Shown: in pieces, positions 9,758-21,322 of the stretch
How positions within the stretch are numbered: the stretch's first letter is position 1
Layout of the letters: each line of letters begins with the position of its first letter
Origin: Ramlibacter tataouinensis TTB310
GTDB taxonomy: Bacteria > Pseudomonadota > Gammaproteobacteria > Burkholderiales > Burkholderiaceae_C
Assembly: GCF_000215705.1 (NCBI RefSeq)
Contig: NC_015677.1
Span: forward strand, 3,484,001-3,548,000
Direction of reading: 5' to 3'
DNA length: 64,000 nucleotides
Notes under the pieces: model-generated
Databases searched by the model: none
Seen by the model: the letters and a program-made list of their open reading frames with translations, nothing else
Told to the model about the DNA's origin: nothing
Translations under genes and position numbers: made by a program

Positions 9758-12700
9758 GCCGCGCCCTCCGGCGCGCCGGCGCGCGCCAGCTGCAGCGCGA
9801 TCGCCTCGATCTCGAAGCGGCGCGCCTGCTCGCGCAGCGAGCGGCAGAAAGCTGCGCTGGCCGGCTGCGCCGCCTCGATCTCGTCCAGCCGGTTCAGGAT
9901 GCCGCGCAGATAACCCAGCTCCACCACTTCGCGCAGGGCAGCCAGCGCCGCGGCATCGGGCGGCACCAGGGGCGCCGGGGACGCCGCCGCCTCTGGTGCC
10001 GGGTCCGGCGGCGCGTACAGCCAGCGCAGGCCCAGGGCGCGCTGCAGCCAGTCCAGCAGCTCGCCGTGGCGCACCGGCTTGAGGATGAAGTCGTCCGGCT
10101 GCACGCCGGCGTCGTTGTCCAGCCCCTTGTCGAAGGCGTTGGCGGAAACGATGGCGATCCGGGCCTTCACCGGCGGCGGCAGCCGCCGCAGCCGGCGGAG
10201 GGTCTCCCAGCCGTCGATGCCCGGCATGGCCAGGTCCATCAGGATGGCGTCGGGCACGAAACGGCCCGCGTGCAGCAGGTCCAGCGCATCATGGCCGCTG
10301 GCGGCGGTGCGGATCTCGAAGCCCAGCGGCGCCAGCAGCTGCACCAGCAGCTCGCGGTCGGCCTCCTCGTTGTCCACCACCAGCAGGCGGCGGCGCGCGC
10401 CCTCGTAGCCGCAGCGCCGCGCGGGCCGACCGGCCGCCGGCGCCGCCTCTGCGGCCACCTCGGGCATGAACAGGCGCAGGCGGAAGGCGGCCCCCGCGCC
10501 GGGCCGGCTGCTCACGGTGAGCTCGCCGCCCATCAGGGCCGTGAGCATCTTGGCGATGGTCAGGCCCAGCCCGGCGCCGGGCGCGGCGCCCGAGGCGGCG
10601 CTGCTGCCGCGGGCGAAGGGCTCGAACACGCGCTCGATCTCCTCCTGCGACAGGCCCGGCCCGGTGTCCTCGATGTCGATCAGCGCCATCTCGCGCGCGT
10701 GCCGAACGCGGAAGGTGACGCCGCCCCGCGCCGTGAACTTGACGGCGTTGCCCAGCAGGTTGAACAGGATCTGGCGCAGCCGCTTTTCGTCGGCGCGCAC
10801 CGCCTGAGGGAGGCCGGTCGCCTCGAAGCGGAAGGCCAGGCCCTTGGCCGCCGCCTGTGGCTCGAACATGGCCGCCACCTCCTGCACGCAGTCGGCCAGG
10901 CGTATGGGCGCCACCTGCAGCGCCAGCTTGCCGGCCTCGATGCGGGCGATGTCCAGCGTGCCCTCGATCAGCGACAGCAGGTGCTCGCCGCCGCGCCGGA
11001 TCACGTGCACCGCCTGGCGCCGGTGCGGCGGCACGCCGGCGTCCTCGGCCATCAGCTGGGCATAGCCCAGGATGCTGTTGAGCGGGGTGCGCAGCTCGTG
11101 GCTGACGGCGCCGATGTAGCGGCTCTTGGCCTGGTTGGCCTGCTCGGCGGCATGGCGCGCCTCCTCCGCCACGCGCCTGGCCTGCTGCAGCGCCTGGTCG
11201 GTCAGGCGGTGCGAGTCGATCTCGCGCACCAGCAGCCGGGTCTGGCGGTTCGATTCCTGCTGCGCCACCTGCCGGCTCTGGTGCGCCAGCACCAGCCACC
11301 AGGCCACGATGCCGGCGATTACCAGCAGGGCCACGTAGGCCTTCAGGAAGCCCGAGCGCAGCGGTCCCTCGAACAGCGGCGGCCCGTCGCCGGCCACGGC
11401 CTGCAGCGCGCGCATCTCCTGGTGGTACAGCAGGCCGAACACCGCGGCCAGCACCGGCGCGATGACCAGCATCAGCAGGATGAAGTGGCCCAGGCCGGTG
11501 TCCAGGTAGGGCCACACGCGCCGCGGCAGCAGCCGGCGCAGCGTGGCCGACCACTGGGCCGCCAGGCTGGCGTGGGGCTTGCACGCGTCGCCGCAGCGTG
11601 CGTCCAGCGTGCAGCACAGCGAGCAGATGGCGCCCTGGTAGGCCGGGCAATGCGCCATGTCGGGCGCCTCGTAATCGCGCTCGCAGATGACGCAGCGCGC
11701 GAGGGTGGACGCCTGCGCCGCCGGGCGGTCCGAAGGCTTTCGGGCAAGGTAGTAGCGGCCTCGGGTGAACCAGGCGATGGCCGGCGCGGCGACGAAGGCC
11801 ACCACCAGGGCCACCACGGCCGAGAAGGCCTGCGCCGCCGCGCCGAACACGCCCAGGTGGGCGGCGATGGACAGCGCCGAGGCCAGCGCCATGGCGCCCA
11901 CCCCCACCGGGTTGACGTCCCACAGGTGGGCGCGCTTGAACTCGATGCCGGGCGGCGACAGGCCCAGCGGCTTGTTCACCACCAGGTCGGCCACCACCGC
12001 CATGAACCAGGCGATGGCGATGTTGGCGTACAGGCCCAGCACCTCGCCCAGCGCGTGGAACACGTTCATCTCCATCAGCATGAAGGCGATCAGCGTGTTG
12101 AACACCACCCAGACCACCCGGCCCGGGTGGCTGTGCGTGACGCGCGAGAAGAAGTTGGACCAGGCCAGCGAGCCGGCGTAGGCGTTGGTGACGTTGATCT
12201 TCAGCTGCGAGACCACCACGAACAGCGCGGTGGCGGTCACCGCCCAGCCGTACTGGGGGAACACGTATTCGTAGGCCGCCAGGTACATCTGGTTGGGGTC
12301 GACCGCGCGCTCGGCCGGCACCATGTGGCTGATGGCCAGCCAGGCCAGCAGCGCGCCGCCCAGCATCTTGACCACGCCCAGCAGCACCCAGCCCGGCCCG
12401 CCGGCCAGCACCGCCGCCCACCAGCCGCGGCGGTTGGCCGCGGTGCACGCGGGCATGAAGCGCAGGTAGTCGGCCTGCTCGCCCATCTGCGTGATCAGAG
12501 CGATGCCCACCGTGAGCGCGGCACCGAACAGGTGCAGATCGAAGCCGGCGGCACCACCGGCGTGCCCGGCGTAACCCGTGATGCCGTCGAATGCACCAGG
12601 ATCGCGCGCCAGCACGTAGGCGAAGGGCACGACCAGCATCACCAGCCACAGCGGCTGGGTCCACAGCTGCAGCCGGCTGATGGCCGACACGCCGTGCGTC

Positions 12701-13218
12701 ACCAGCGGGATGACGACCACCGCGCACAGCAGGTAGCCCCAGGTCGGCGGGATGCCCAGCGCCAGCTCCAGCGCGTAGGCCATGACGGCCGCCTCTAGCG
12801 CGAAGAAGACGAAGGTGAAGGAGGCGTAGATCAGCGAGGTGAGGGTGGAGCCGATGTAGCCGAAGCCGGCGCCCCGCGTGAGCAGGTCCATGTCCACGCC
12901 GTAGCGGGCGGCGTAGTAGCTGATCGGCAATCCCGCCAGGAAGATGATCAGTCCCGTGGCGACAATGGCCCAGAAGGCATTGGTGAAGCCGTACTGCACC
13001 AGCAGCGTGGCGCCCACCGCCTCCAGGATCAGGAACGAGGCCGCGCCGAAGGCGGTGTTGGCCACGCGGAACGGCGACCACTTGCGAAAGCGCTGCGGCG
13101 TGTAGCGCAGCGCGTAGTCCTCCAGGGTCTCGCGCGCCACCCAGCTGTTGTAGTCGCGGCGGACCTTGACCACGCGCTGGGGCGCGTCGGCCGGTTGCGG
13201 GGGGATGCTCTCGCTCAC
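9754..13218 (-). CDS. NCS1-type permease fused to a hybrid sensor histidine kinase
   Basis: This 1154-residue membrane protein joins a transporter to a kinase. Residues about 15-500 look like an NCS1 permease (nucleobase/allantoin/hydantoin family), with [15 protein letters not shown] and [17 protein letters not shown] and about twelve hydrophobic segments. A Cys-rich module follows at about 507-550 ([18 protein letters not shown]), then two more membrane spans. The kinase has an H-box with His707 ([12 protein letters not shown]), an N-box ([12 protein letters not shown]) and G-boxes ([19 protein letters not shown]). A receiver domain carries Asp995. The C-terminal 80 residues are helical, with no evident HPt histidine. 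The chosen start is GTG at 13218; an ATG further upstream would run into ureA on the other strand. It probably senses or transports a purine-breakdown compound, inferred from domain family and urease context. Confidence 0.88.
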   Translation of the reverse strand: MSESIPPQPADAPQRVVKVRRDYNSWVARETLEDYALRYTPQRFRKWSPFRVANTAFGAASFLILEAVGATLLVQYGFTNAFWAIVATGLIIFLAGLPISYYAARYGVDMDLLTRGAGFGYIGSTLTSLIYASFTFVFFALEAAVMAYALELALGIPPTWGYLLCAVVVIPLVTHGVSAISRLQLWTQPLWLVMLVVPFAYVLARDPGAFDGITGYAGHAGGAAGFDLHLFGAALTVGIALITQMGEQADYLRFMPACTAANRRGWWAAVLAGGPGWVLLGVVKMLGGALLAWLAISHMVPAERAVDPNQMYLAAYEYVFPQYGWAVTATALFVVVSQLKINVTNAYAGSLAWSNFFSRVTHSHPGRVVWVVFNTLIAFMLMEMNVFHALGEVLGLYANIAIAWFMAVVADLVVNKPLGLSPPGIEFKRAHLWDVNPVGVGAMALASALSIAAHLGVFGAAAQAFSAVVALVVAFVAAPAIAWFTRGRYYLARKPSDRPAAQASTLARCVICERDYEAPDMAHCPAYQGAICSLCCTLDARCGDACKPHASLAAQWSATLRRLLPRRVWPYLDTGLGHFILLMLVIAPVLAAVFGLLYHQEMRALQAVAGDGPPLFEGPLRSGFLKAYVALLVIAGIVAWWLVLAHQSRQVAQQESNRQTRLLVREIDSHRLTDQALQQARRVAEEARHAAEQANQAKSRYIGAVSHELRTPLNSILGYAQLMAEDAGVPPHRRQAVHVIRRGGEHLLSLIEGTLDIARIEAGKLALQVAPIRLADCVQEVAAMFEPQAAAKGLAFRFEATGLPQAVRADEKRLRQILFNLLGNAVKFTARGGVTFRVRHAREMALIDIEDTGPGLSQEEIERVFEPFARGSSAASGAAPGAGLGLTIAKMLTALMGGELTVSSRPGAGAAFRLRLFMPEVAAEAAPAAGRPARRCGYEGARRRLLVVDNEEADRELLVQLLAPLGFEIRTAASGHDALDLLHAGRFVPDAILMDLAMPGIDGWETLRRLRRLPPPVKARIAIVSANAFDKGLDNDAGVQPDDFILKPVRHGELLDWLQRALGLRWLYAPPDPAPEAAASPAPLVPPDAAALAALREVVELGYLRGILNRLDEIEAAQPASAAFCRSLREQARRFEIEAIALQLARAGAPEGAA

Positions 13219-13294
13219 GCGGGGCGGGGTGCAGGTTCCATGCCAAACGGCTCGGCATGGCCCTTGCAATAAGATGCCCGACACCCCGCCCGCC

Positions 13295-13597
13295 ATGGAA
13301 CTCACCCCCCGCGAAAAGGACAAGCTGCTGATCTTCACGGCCGCCCTGCTGGCCGAGCGCCGCAAAGCCCGCGGCCTGAAGCTCAACTACCCGGAGGCGG
13401 TGGCACTGATCTCCGCCACCGTCATGGAAGGCGCGCGCGACGGCCGCACCGTCGCCCAGCTCATGAGCGAAGGACGCACCCTGCTCACGCGCGACGAGGT
13501 GATGGATGGGGTGGCCGAGATGATCCCCGACATCCAAGTCGAGGCCACCTTCCCCGATGGGACCAAGCTGGTGACCGTGCACCAGCCCATCGTCTGA
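13295..13597 (+). CDS. ureA: Urease subunit gamma
   Basis: UreA is the small structural subunit of urease, which hydrolyses urea to ammonia and carbamate. The 100-residue protein begins [20 protein letters not shown] and contains [12 protein letters not shown] and [17 protein letters not shown], all diagnostic. The length equals the family norm. It opens the urease operon and is divergent from the permease-kinase gene, with about 76 bases between the two starts, so the regulatory DNA is shared. Confidence 0.97.
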   Translation: MELTPREKDKLLIFTAALLAERRKARGLKLNYPEAVALISATVMEGARDGRTVAQLMSEGRTLLTRDEVMDGVAEMIPDIQVEATFPDGTKLVTVHQPIV

Positions 13598-13620
13598 CAC
13601 AGCGCCAGGAGGCATTGCCG

Positions 13621-13806
13621 ATGACACGTTCGATCACCCTCAAGGCCGCTGCCGCGGGCGCCTGGCTGGCGCACGCCGGGGCCGCCTTCGCCCACGAAGG
13701 CCACGGCTTGGCCGGTGACCACTGGCACGCGACCGACAGCTTCGGCCTGCTGCTGGTGGGCGCCCTGGCGGCGCTGGCGGTCTGGCTGTCGCGCGGCGGC
13801 CAGTAG
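13621..13806 (+). CDS. Small His-rich membrane peptide inside the urease operon
   Basis: This 61-residue peptide has a signal-like N-terminus (residues 1-24, ending GAAFA), then [15 protein letters not shown] with four histidines, and finally one membrane span ([16 protein letters not shown]). An AGGAGG ribosome-binding site precedes the ATG. It sits between ureA and ureB on the same strand and must be co-transcribed. The His cluster facing the periplasm suggests metal (nickel) binding or delivery, but this is inference. It is not one of the classical urease accessory proteins. Confidence 0.65.
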   Translation: MTRSITLKAAAAGAWLAHAGAAFAHEGHGLAGDHWHATDSFGLLLVGALAALAVWLSRGGQ

Positions 13807-13822
13807 CGCGAAGGCGGCGGCG

Positions 13823-14128
13823 ATGATCCCTGGCGAGCTGCTGGCGCAGGCCGGCGACCACGAACTCAACCCCGGCCGGCGCACGGCCACGCTGGTGGTG
13901 CGCAACACGGCCGACCGGCCGATCCAGGTCGGCTCCCACTACCACTTCGCCGAGACCAACGGCGCGCTGGACTTCGACCGCCTGGCCGCCCGCGGCATGC
14001 GGCTGAACATCGCCTCGGGCACCGCGGTGCGCTTCGAGCCCGGGCAGCAGCGCACGGTGGAGCTGGTCGACTACGCCGGCGGGCGCGCCGTGCACGGCTT
14101 CCGCGGCCTGGTCCAGGGAAGGCTGTAG
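13823..14128 (+). CDS. ureB: Urease subunit beta
   Basis: UreB is the second structural subunit of the urease apoenzyme. The 101-residue protein begins [19 protein letters not shown] and contains [20 protein letters not shown] and [17 protein letters not shown], which are invariant family stretches. Its stop is immediately followed by the ureC ATG with no gap. ureA and ureB are separate genes here, as usual in proteobacteria, rather than fused as in Helicobacter. Confidence 0.97.
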   Translation: MIPGELLAQAGDHELNPGRRTATLVVRNTADRPIQVGSHYHFAETNGALDFDRLAARGMRLNIASGTAVRFEPGQQRTVELVDYAGGRAVHGFRGLVQGRL

Positions 14129-15847
<1,719 letters not shown>

Positions 15848-15850
15848 CCC

Positions 15851-16360
15851 ATGCTGCAAGCCAGCAAGCTGCTGCCCGCCGGCCGGGGCCTCGCCCCGGT
15901 GCTGCTCAATCGGGCGGCCACCGTGGAACTGGACTGGGACGTGCGCCAGAAATCGCGCTTCGACTGCGCGGACTCCCGCGGCCGCCACATCGGCGTCTTC
16001 CTGCCGCGCGGCACGGCGGTGCGCGGCGGCGACGTGCTGGTGGCCGAGGACGGCTCCCTCGTCCGCGTGCTGGCGGCGCCGCAGCCGGTGCTGCTGATCA
16101 CCCACTGCCCGCGGCACGGCACCCCGTTCGACCTGATGCGCGCCGCCTACCACCTGGGCAACCGCCACGTGGCCATCGAGCTCCAGCCCGACCAGCTCAG
16201 GATCGAGCCCGACCACGTGCTGGCGCAGATGCTGCGCTCCATGCACCTGATCGTGCGGGAGGCGCAGCTGCCGTTCGAGCCCGAAGGCGGCGCCTATGGC
16301 GGCCACGGTCACGGCGGGCACCAGCACGGGCATGGGCATGACCACGGCCACGCGCACTGA
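15851..16360 (+). CDS. ureE: Urease accessory protein UreE (nickel chaperone)
   Basis: UreE binds nickel and hands it to the UreG-UreF-UreD complex during urease activation. The 169-residue protein has the two-domain UreE fold sequence ([44 protein letters not shown]). The C-terminal tail is His-rich ([17 protein letters not shown]) and can hold several nickel ions. It starts three bases after ureC, and its last codons overlap the ureF start. Confidence 0.95.
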   Translation: MLQASKLLPAGRGLAPVLLNRAATVELDWDVRQKSRFDCADSRGRHIGVFLPRGTAVRGGDVLVAEDGSLVRVLAAPQPVLLITHCPRHGTPFDLMRAAYHLGNRHVAIELQPDQLRIEPDHVLAQMLRSMHLIVREAQLPFEPEGGAYGGHGHGGHQHGHGHDHGHAH

Positions 16361-17014
16361 CGCCGCCCTGCTGCAGCTGCTGTGGCTGGCCTCGCCGGCC
16401 CTGCCGGTGGGCGGGTTCTCGTACTCCGAAGGGCTGGAGGCCGCCGTGGAACAGGGGCTGGTGACCGGCGAGGCCAGCGCGGGGGCGTGGCTGGCGGACC
16501 AGTTGCACCTGGGCCTGGCGCGGGCCGACCTGTCGGTGCTGGCGCAGGCGGTGACGGCCTGGCGCGAAGGCGACGCGGCTCGCGTGGCCGCCCTCGACGC
16601 CTGGGTGCGGCGCACGCGCGAGACCAGCGAGCTGCGGCTGCAGACCGAGCAGATGGGCCGTTCGCTGCTGGAGTGGATGAAGGCGGTGGGAGCGGACGCC
16701 GCCGACCTGCCCTCGCCCGCCCCCACCTACCCCGTCGCCTTCGCCCTGGCTGCCGGCCGCAGCCCCGCCCCGTTGCGCGAGATCGCCCTGGCCTACGCCT
16801 TCGGCTGGGCCGAGAACATGATGCAGGCCGCCATCAAGTCGGTGCCGCTGGGCCAGGGCGCGGGCCAGCGCATCCTGGCGCGCCTGGCCGCCGAGATCCC
16901 CGCCGCGGTCGACCAGGCCCTGGCCCTGGGCGACGACGACCGCCAGTCCTTCGCGCCCATGCTGGCCATCCTGTCGGCCCGGCACGAGCACCAGTACTCC
17001 CGTTTGTTCCGATC

Positions 17015-17018
<4 letters not shown>
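16338..17018 (+). CDS. ureF: Urease accessory protein UreF
   Basis: UreF is part of the activation complex and controls the GTPase activity of UreG. The 226-residue protein contains [21 protein letters not shown] near the N-terminus and [22 protein letters not shown] near the C-terminus, both diagnostic. I chose the ATG at 16338, which gives [17 protein letters not shown]. The earlier in-frame ATG at 16296 would add residues encoded by the ureE His-tail region. The gene overlaps ureE by 23 bases and ureG by ATGA. Confidence 0.94.
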
Positions 17019-17662
<644 letters not shown>

Positions 17663-17682
17663 CGCTTAGAATCTTCGGTCCC

Positions 17683-17772
17683 GGAGAGTTGGCAGAGCGG
17701 TTGAATGCACCGGTCTTGAAAACCGGCGACGTCGCGAGGCGTCCGTGGGTTCGAATCCCACACTCTCCGCCA
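17683..17772 (+). tRNA. tRNA-Ser (anticodon UGA)
   Basis: A 90-base class II tRNA with acceptor GGAGAGT pairing to ACTCTCC, anticodon TGA in the loop of GGTCTTGAAAACC, the long variable arm expected for serine tRNAs, the T-loop GGTTCGAATCC, and an encoded CCA end. Confidence 0.96.
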
Positions 17773-17780
17773 CCGGCGGG

Positions 17781-18968
17781 TCACCCCGGCAAAAACAGCG
17801 CCTGCAGGTCGCTCAGGAAGTCGAAGCCCCGCGCGGTGGGCCGCACATGGCCCAGGCTCCGTTCGATCAGCCCGCGGCGCTGCGCCTCTTCCAAGCCGCC
17901 TTCGATCGCCGTCAGCGGCAGCCCCGTGCGCTCGCTGAAGTCGCGCAGCGCGAACCCGTCCTTCAGCCGCAGCGCATTGAGCATGAACTCGAACGGCAGG
18001 TCGGCGCGGCGCACCTCGTCTTCCTGCGCGATCGGTTGGCCGGCCAGCGCCCGCTCCATGTACAGCCGCGGCTCGCGATAGCGCACCTGGCGGACGACGC
18101 GGTGCGCGAAGCTCAGCTTGCCGTGCGCGCCCGCGCCCAGCCCCAGGTAGTCGCCGAACTGCCAGTAGTTGAGGTTGTGCCGGCAGGCATGGCCGGGACG
18201 CGCATAGGCCGACACCTCGTAGCGCCCCAGCCCGGCCGCCGCCGTCCGCTCGGTCAGGCGGTCCAGCATGGCGTAGGCGGTGTCGTCCGGCGGCACCTGC
18301 GGCGGGAACTTGGCGAAGTAGGTGTTGGGCTCGATGGTGAGGTGGTAGACCGACAGGTGCGGCGGCGCCAGGGCCAGCGCCTGGGTCAGGTCCTGGTCCA
18401 GCTGCTCCAGCGTCTGGCCCGGCAGCGCGTACATCAGGTCGAGGTTGAAGGTGCCGAAGGCGCCGGCGGCCTCTTCCACCGCGGCGATGGCCTGCGCCCG
18501 GTCGTGCACCCGGCCCAGGGCCTTCAGGTGCGCGTCGTCGAAGCTCTGCACGCCCACCGACAGCCGGGTCACGCCGGCGGCGCGGTAGCCGCGGAAGCGC
18601 TCCTTCTCGAAGGTGCCGGGGTTGGCCTCCAGCGTGATCTCGCAATCCGGCTCCAGCCGCAGGCGGGCGCGCACGTCCCCCAGCAGCCGGTCGATGGCGG
18701 CCGGCGAGAACAGGCTGGGCGTGCCGCCGCCGATGAAGATGCTGTGGATGGTGCGGCCCCACACCAGCGGCAGGGCCGACTCCAGGTCCGCGACCAGGGC
18801 GTCCAGGTAGCGCTGCTCGGGCATGTCGGTCGCCCGCATCTCGTGCGAATTGAAGTCGCAGTACGGGCACTTGCGGATGCACCAGGGCAGGTGCAGGTAC
18901 AACGACAGCGGCGGCAGCGCGCCCAGCTGCAGCGTGCCGGGGCGCATGTAGTGCTGCAGGTCGATCAT
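17781..18968 (-). CDS. hemW: Heme chaperone HemW (radical SAM family)
   Basis: HemW (formerly called oxygen-independent coproporphyrinogen oxidase-like) is a radical SAM protein thought to deliver heme. The 395-residue protein has the iron-sulfur cluster cysteines C30, C34 and C37 in CIRKCPYC, followed by FIGGGTPSLF and LEANPGTFEKERF. The true HemN catalytic extension is absent, which favours HemW. The ATG at 18968 overlaps the rdgB stop (ATGA), so it is co-translated with rdgB. The C-terminal HTH-like HemN_C region (RRGLIERSLGHVRPTARGFDFL) is intact. Confidence 0.92.
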   Translation of the reverse strand: MIDLQHYMRPGTLQLGALPPLSLYLHLPWCIRKCPYCDFNSHEMRATDMPEQRYLDALVADLESALPLVWGRTIHSIFIGGGTPSLFSPAAIDRLLGDVRARLRLEPDCEITLEANPGTFEKERFRGYRAAGVTRLSVGVQSFDDAHLKALGRVHDRAQAIAAVEEAAGAFGTFNLDLMYALPGQTLEQLDQDLTQALALAPPHLSVYHLTIEPNTYFAKFPPQVPPDDTAYAMLDRLTERTAAAGLGRYEVSAYARPGHACRHNLNYWQFGDYLGLGAGAHGKLSFAHRVVRQVRYREPRLYMERALAGQPIAQEDEVRRADLPFEFMLNALRLKDGFALRDFSERTGLPLTAIEGGLEEAQRRGLIERSLGHVRPTARGFDFLSDLQALFLPG

Positions 18969-19585
18969 GAGGCAATCCCCTGGAACCAGCGTTCGCGCAT
19001 CAGCTGCAGCATCTGCCGCGCCGCCCGGCCGCGGTGGCTGTTCGCGTTCTTCACCTCGGGCGGCAGCTGGGCGAAGGTCCGGCCGAAGGAAGGGATGAAC
19101 ATCACCGGGTCGAAGCCGAAGCCGTGGGCGCCCAGCGGCTCGCGCGTGATCTCGCCCACGGCCCGGCCCACCGCGATCAGCGGCTCGGGGTCGTCGGCAC
19201 TGCGCAGCGCCACCAGGGTGCTGACCAGGGCCGCCCGGCGGTTCTCCACGTCGCGCATCTGCTCCAGCAGCGCGCGCACGTTGTGGTCGTCCCCCTTGGG
19301 GTAGCCGAACCGGGTGGCGTAGTAAGCCGTGTCCACGCCCGGCAGGCCGCCGAAGGCATCCACGCACAGGCCGGCATCGTCGGCGATAGCCGGCAGGCCG
19401 CTGACGCGCGCGGCATGGCGCGCCTTGGCCAGGGCGTTCTCGACGAAGGTGCGGTGCGGCTCCTCGGCTTCGCTTACGCCCAGCTCGGACTGGCGCACCA
19501 GCTGCACCCCCAGCGGCGCCAGCATGGCCTGCAGCTCGGCCAGCTTGCCGGCATTGTTGGACGCCAGGACGATCTTCGCAATCAC
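18965..19585 (-). CDS. rdgB: dITP/XTP pyrophosphatase (RdgB/HAM1)
   Basis: RdgB hydrolyses dITP, XTP and related deaminated purine nucleotides to monophosphates, keeping them out of DNA. The 206-residue protein begins with the family signature IVLASNNAGKLAELQAML and contains FVENALAKARHAA, IADDAGLCVDAFGG and FDPVMFIPSFGRTFAQL. Length and motifs are normal. It lies about 30 bases downstream of rph, an arrangement found in many proteobacteria. Confidence 0.95.
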   Translation of the reverse strand: MIAKIVLASNNAGKLAELQAMLAPLGVQLVRQSELGVSEAEEPHRTFVENALAKARHAARVSGLPAIADDAGLCVDAFGGLPGVDTAYYATRFGYPKGDDHNVRALLEQMRDVENRRAALVSTLVALRSADDPEPLIAVGRAVGEITREPLGAHGFGFDPVMFIPSFGRTFAQLPPEVKNANSHRGRAARQMLQLMRERWFQGIAS

Positions 19586-19615
19586 GTCGGCTGCCGGCCC
19601 GCGGGCCGGCCTTGG

Positions 19616-20347
19616 TCAGTCGTTGGAAAGCGCCCGGCGCTGCAGCCCGACCAGCTCGGCGATGCCTTTTTCGGCCAGCCGCAGCAGCTCGTCCATCTCG
19701 GCGCGGGTGAAGGCCGCGCCCTCGGCCGTGCCCTGCACCTCCACGTAGTGGCCGGCGCCGGTCATCACCACGTTCATGTCGGTGTCGCAGGCCACGTCTT
19801 CCACGTACTCCAGGTCCAGCAAGGGCGTTCCTTCGACGATGCCGACGGAGACCGCGGCCACCGGGCCGGTGATGGGCGAGGCGGCCAGCTTGCCCTGGGC
19901 CATCAGCTTGGTTACCGCGTCCTGGGCGGCGACGAAGGCGCCGGTGATGGCCGCGGTGCGGGTGCCGCCGTCGGCCTGCAGCACGTCGCAGTCCAGGTGG
20001 ATGGTGCGCTCGCCCAGGGCCTTGAGGTCGAACACGGCGCGCAGCGAGCGGCCGATCAGGCGCTGGATCTCCTGGGTGCGGCCGCTCTGCTTGCCCTTGG
20101 CGGCCTCGCGGTCGCCGCGGGTGTGGGTGGCGCGCGGCAGCATGCCGTATTCGGCCGTGACCCAGCCCTCACCGCTGCCGCGCTTGTGCGGCGGCACCTT
20201 CTCCTCCACCGAGGCGGTGCACAGCACCCGGGTCTGGCCGAACTCGATCAGCACCGAGCCTTCGGCATGGATGGTGAAGCCCCGCGTGATGCGCACGGGC
20301 CGCAGCTGGTCGGCGGCGCGGCCGGTGGTTCTTTGGAATGAGGTCAT
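19616..20347 (-). CDS. rph: Ribonuclease PH
   Basis: RNase PH is a phosphate-dependent 3'-5' exoribonuclease that trims tRNA 3' ends. The 243-residue protein shows [60 protein letters not shown] and [17 protein letters not shown], all core motifs. The frame is intact to a normal C-terminus, unlike the frameshifted rph of E. coli K-12. Confidence 0.96.
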   Translation of the reverse strand: MTSFQRTTGRAADQLRPVRITRGFTIHAEGSVLIEFGQTRVLCTASVEEKVPPHKRGSGEGWVTAEYGMLPRATHTRGDREAAKGKQSGRTQEIQRLIGRSLRAVFDLKALGERTIHLDCDVLQADGGTRTAAITGAFVAAQDAVTKLMAQGKLAASPITGPVAAVSVGIVEGTPLLDLEYVEDVACDTDMNVVMTGAGHYVEVQGTAEGAAFTRAEMDELLRLAEKGIAELVGLQRRALSND

Positions 20348-20407
20348 GGGTATTCGGGAAGGAGTCAGGACATCCGTGCGGATGTCCGGCTTCGGCCAGC
20401 CCGGCTC

Positions 20408-21310
20408 CTAGGTCTTGCGGGCGGCCGAGCGGCGGATGGCCTCGTTGATCTCGGCGATGGAGCGCTCGATGGCCTCGTCGTCCAGGTCCTCCACCATGCC
20501 GTCCAGCACGCCGGCCTGGATGGTGGAGGCGAACACGCCTTCGCTGATGCTGTCGGTGGACACGCCGTGGGTGGACTCGAAGGCGTCGGGCGTCTCCCAC
20601 TCCAGCGCGATCACGGTGACGTTGTCCGAGCCCTCGCCGGCGCTGCGCAGCGCCGCCTCGACCAGATCGGGCACCGCGTCGGCGACGGGCTTGGTGCTGA
20701 GGTGCTGCACGATCACGTCGTCCGGCAGGCTGCCCCACAGCCCGTCCGAGCACAGCAGGATCCTGTCGCCCTGCTGCAGCACGACCGGCCCCGTCACGTC
20801 GAACACCGGCTTGACCGGCGAGCCCAGGCAGGTGAACAGGATGTTGCGGTTGATGCGCTCCAGCTGGATCACGCCGGCGCTGTGCTGCTCCAGGTAGGAG
20901 TGGTCGCGCGTGCGCGTGAGCAGCTCGCCGTCGCGCACCACGTACAGCCGCGAGTCGCCGCAGTGCACCCAGGTGGCCGCGCCCCCTTGCAGCAGCGCCG
21001 CCACCAGCGTGGTGCGCGGCGTGTCCAGCATGCCTTTCTCGCTGGCGTAGCGGATGATCTGGTGGTGGGCCGCCATCACCGCGCCGGCCAGGAATTCGGT
21101 GACGTCGCCCACCTGGGGCCGCGCTTCCCGCTGGTACAGCGCCGAGACGGTCTGCAGCGCCAGCTGCGCCGCGACCTCGCCCTCGGGGTGGCCGCCCATG
21201 CCGTCGGCCAGCACGAACAGCCCGGACTCGCGCGTGTAGCAATAGCCCATGCGGTCTTCGTTCTTTTCGCGGCCGCCCTTGCGGCTGATCTGGAAGATGG
21301 AGAACTTCAC
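20408..21310 (-). CDS. PP2C-family Ser/Thr protein phosphatase
   Basis: The 300-residue cytoplasmic enzyme has the metal-binding motifs of PPM phosphatases: NEDRMGYCY near the N-terminus, LFVLADGMGGHPEGE, HCGDSRLYVVRDGEL, LLCSDGLWGSLPDD and EGSDNVTVIAL. A C-terminal extension of about 60 residues (from ETPDAFESTHG) has no catalytic motif and is acidic. It is encoded 12 bases after the kinase gene, forming a kinase/phosphatase pair that probably acts on shared substrates. Confidence 0.92.
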   Translation of the reverse strand: MKFSIFQISRKGGREKNEDRMGYCYTRESGLFVLADGMGGHPEGEVAAQLALQTVSALYQREARPQVGDVTEFLAGAVMAAHHQIIRYASEKGMLDTPRTTLVAALLQGGAATWVHCGDSRLYVVRDGELLTRTRDHSYLEQHSAGVIQLERINRNILFTCLGSPVKPVFDVTGPVVLQQGDRILLCSDGLWGSLPDDVIVQHLSTKPVADAVPDLVEAALRSAGEGSDNVTVIALEWETPDAFESTHGVSTDSISEGVFASTIQAGVLDGMVEDLDDEAIERSIAEINEAIRRSAARKT

Positions 21311-21322
21311 GGCCCGTGCGCC

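Noticed and set aside
10066..12798. A 910-residue plus-strand open frame opposite the permease-kinase gene
   Set aside because: Its composition (His/Gln/Arg/Gly-rich, no domain) is typical of the antisense frame of a high-GC gene. The minus strand encodes clear permease, kinase and receiver motifs.
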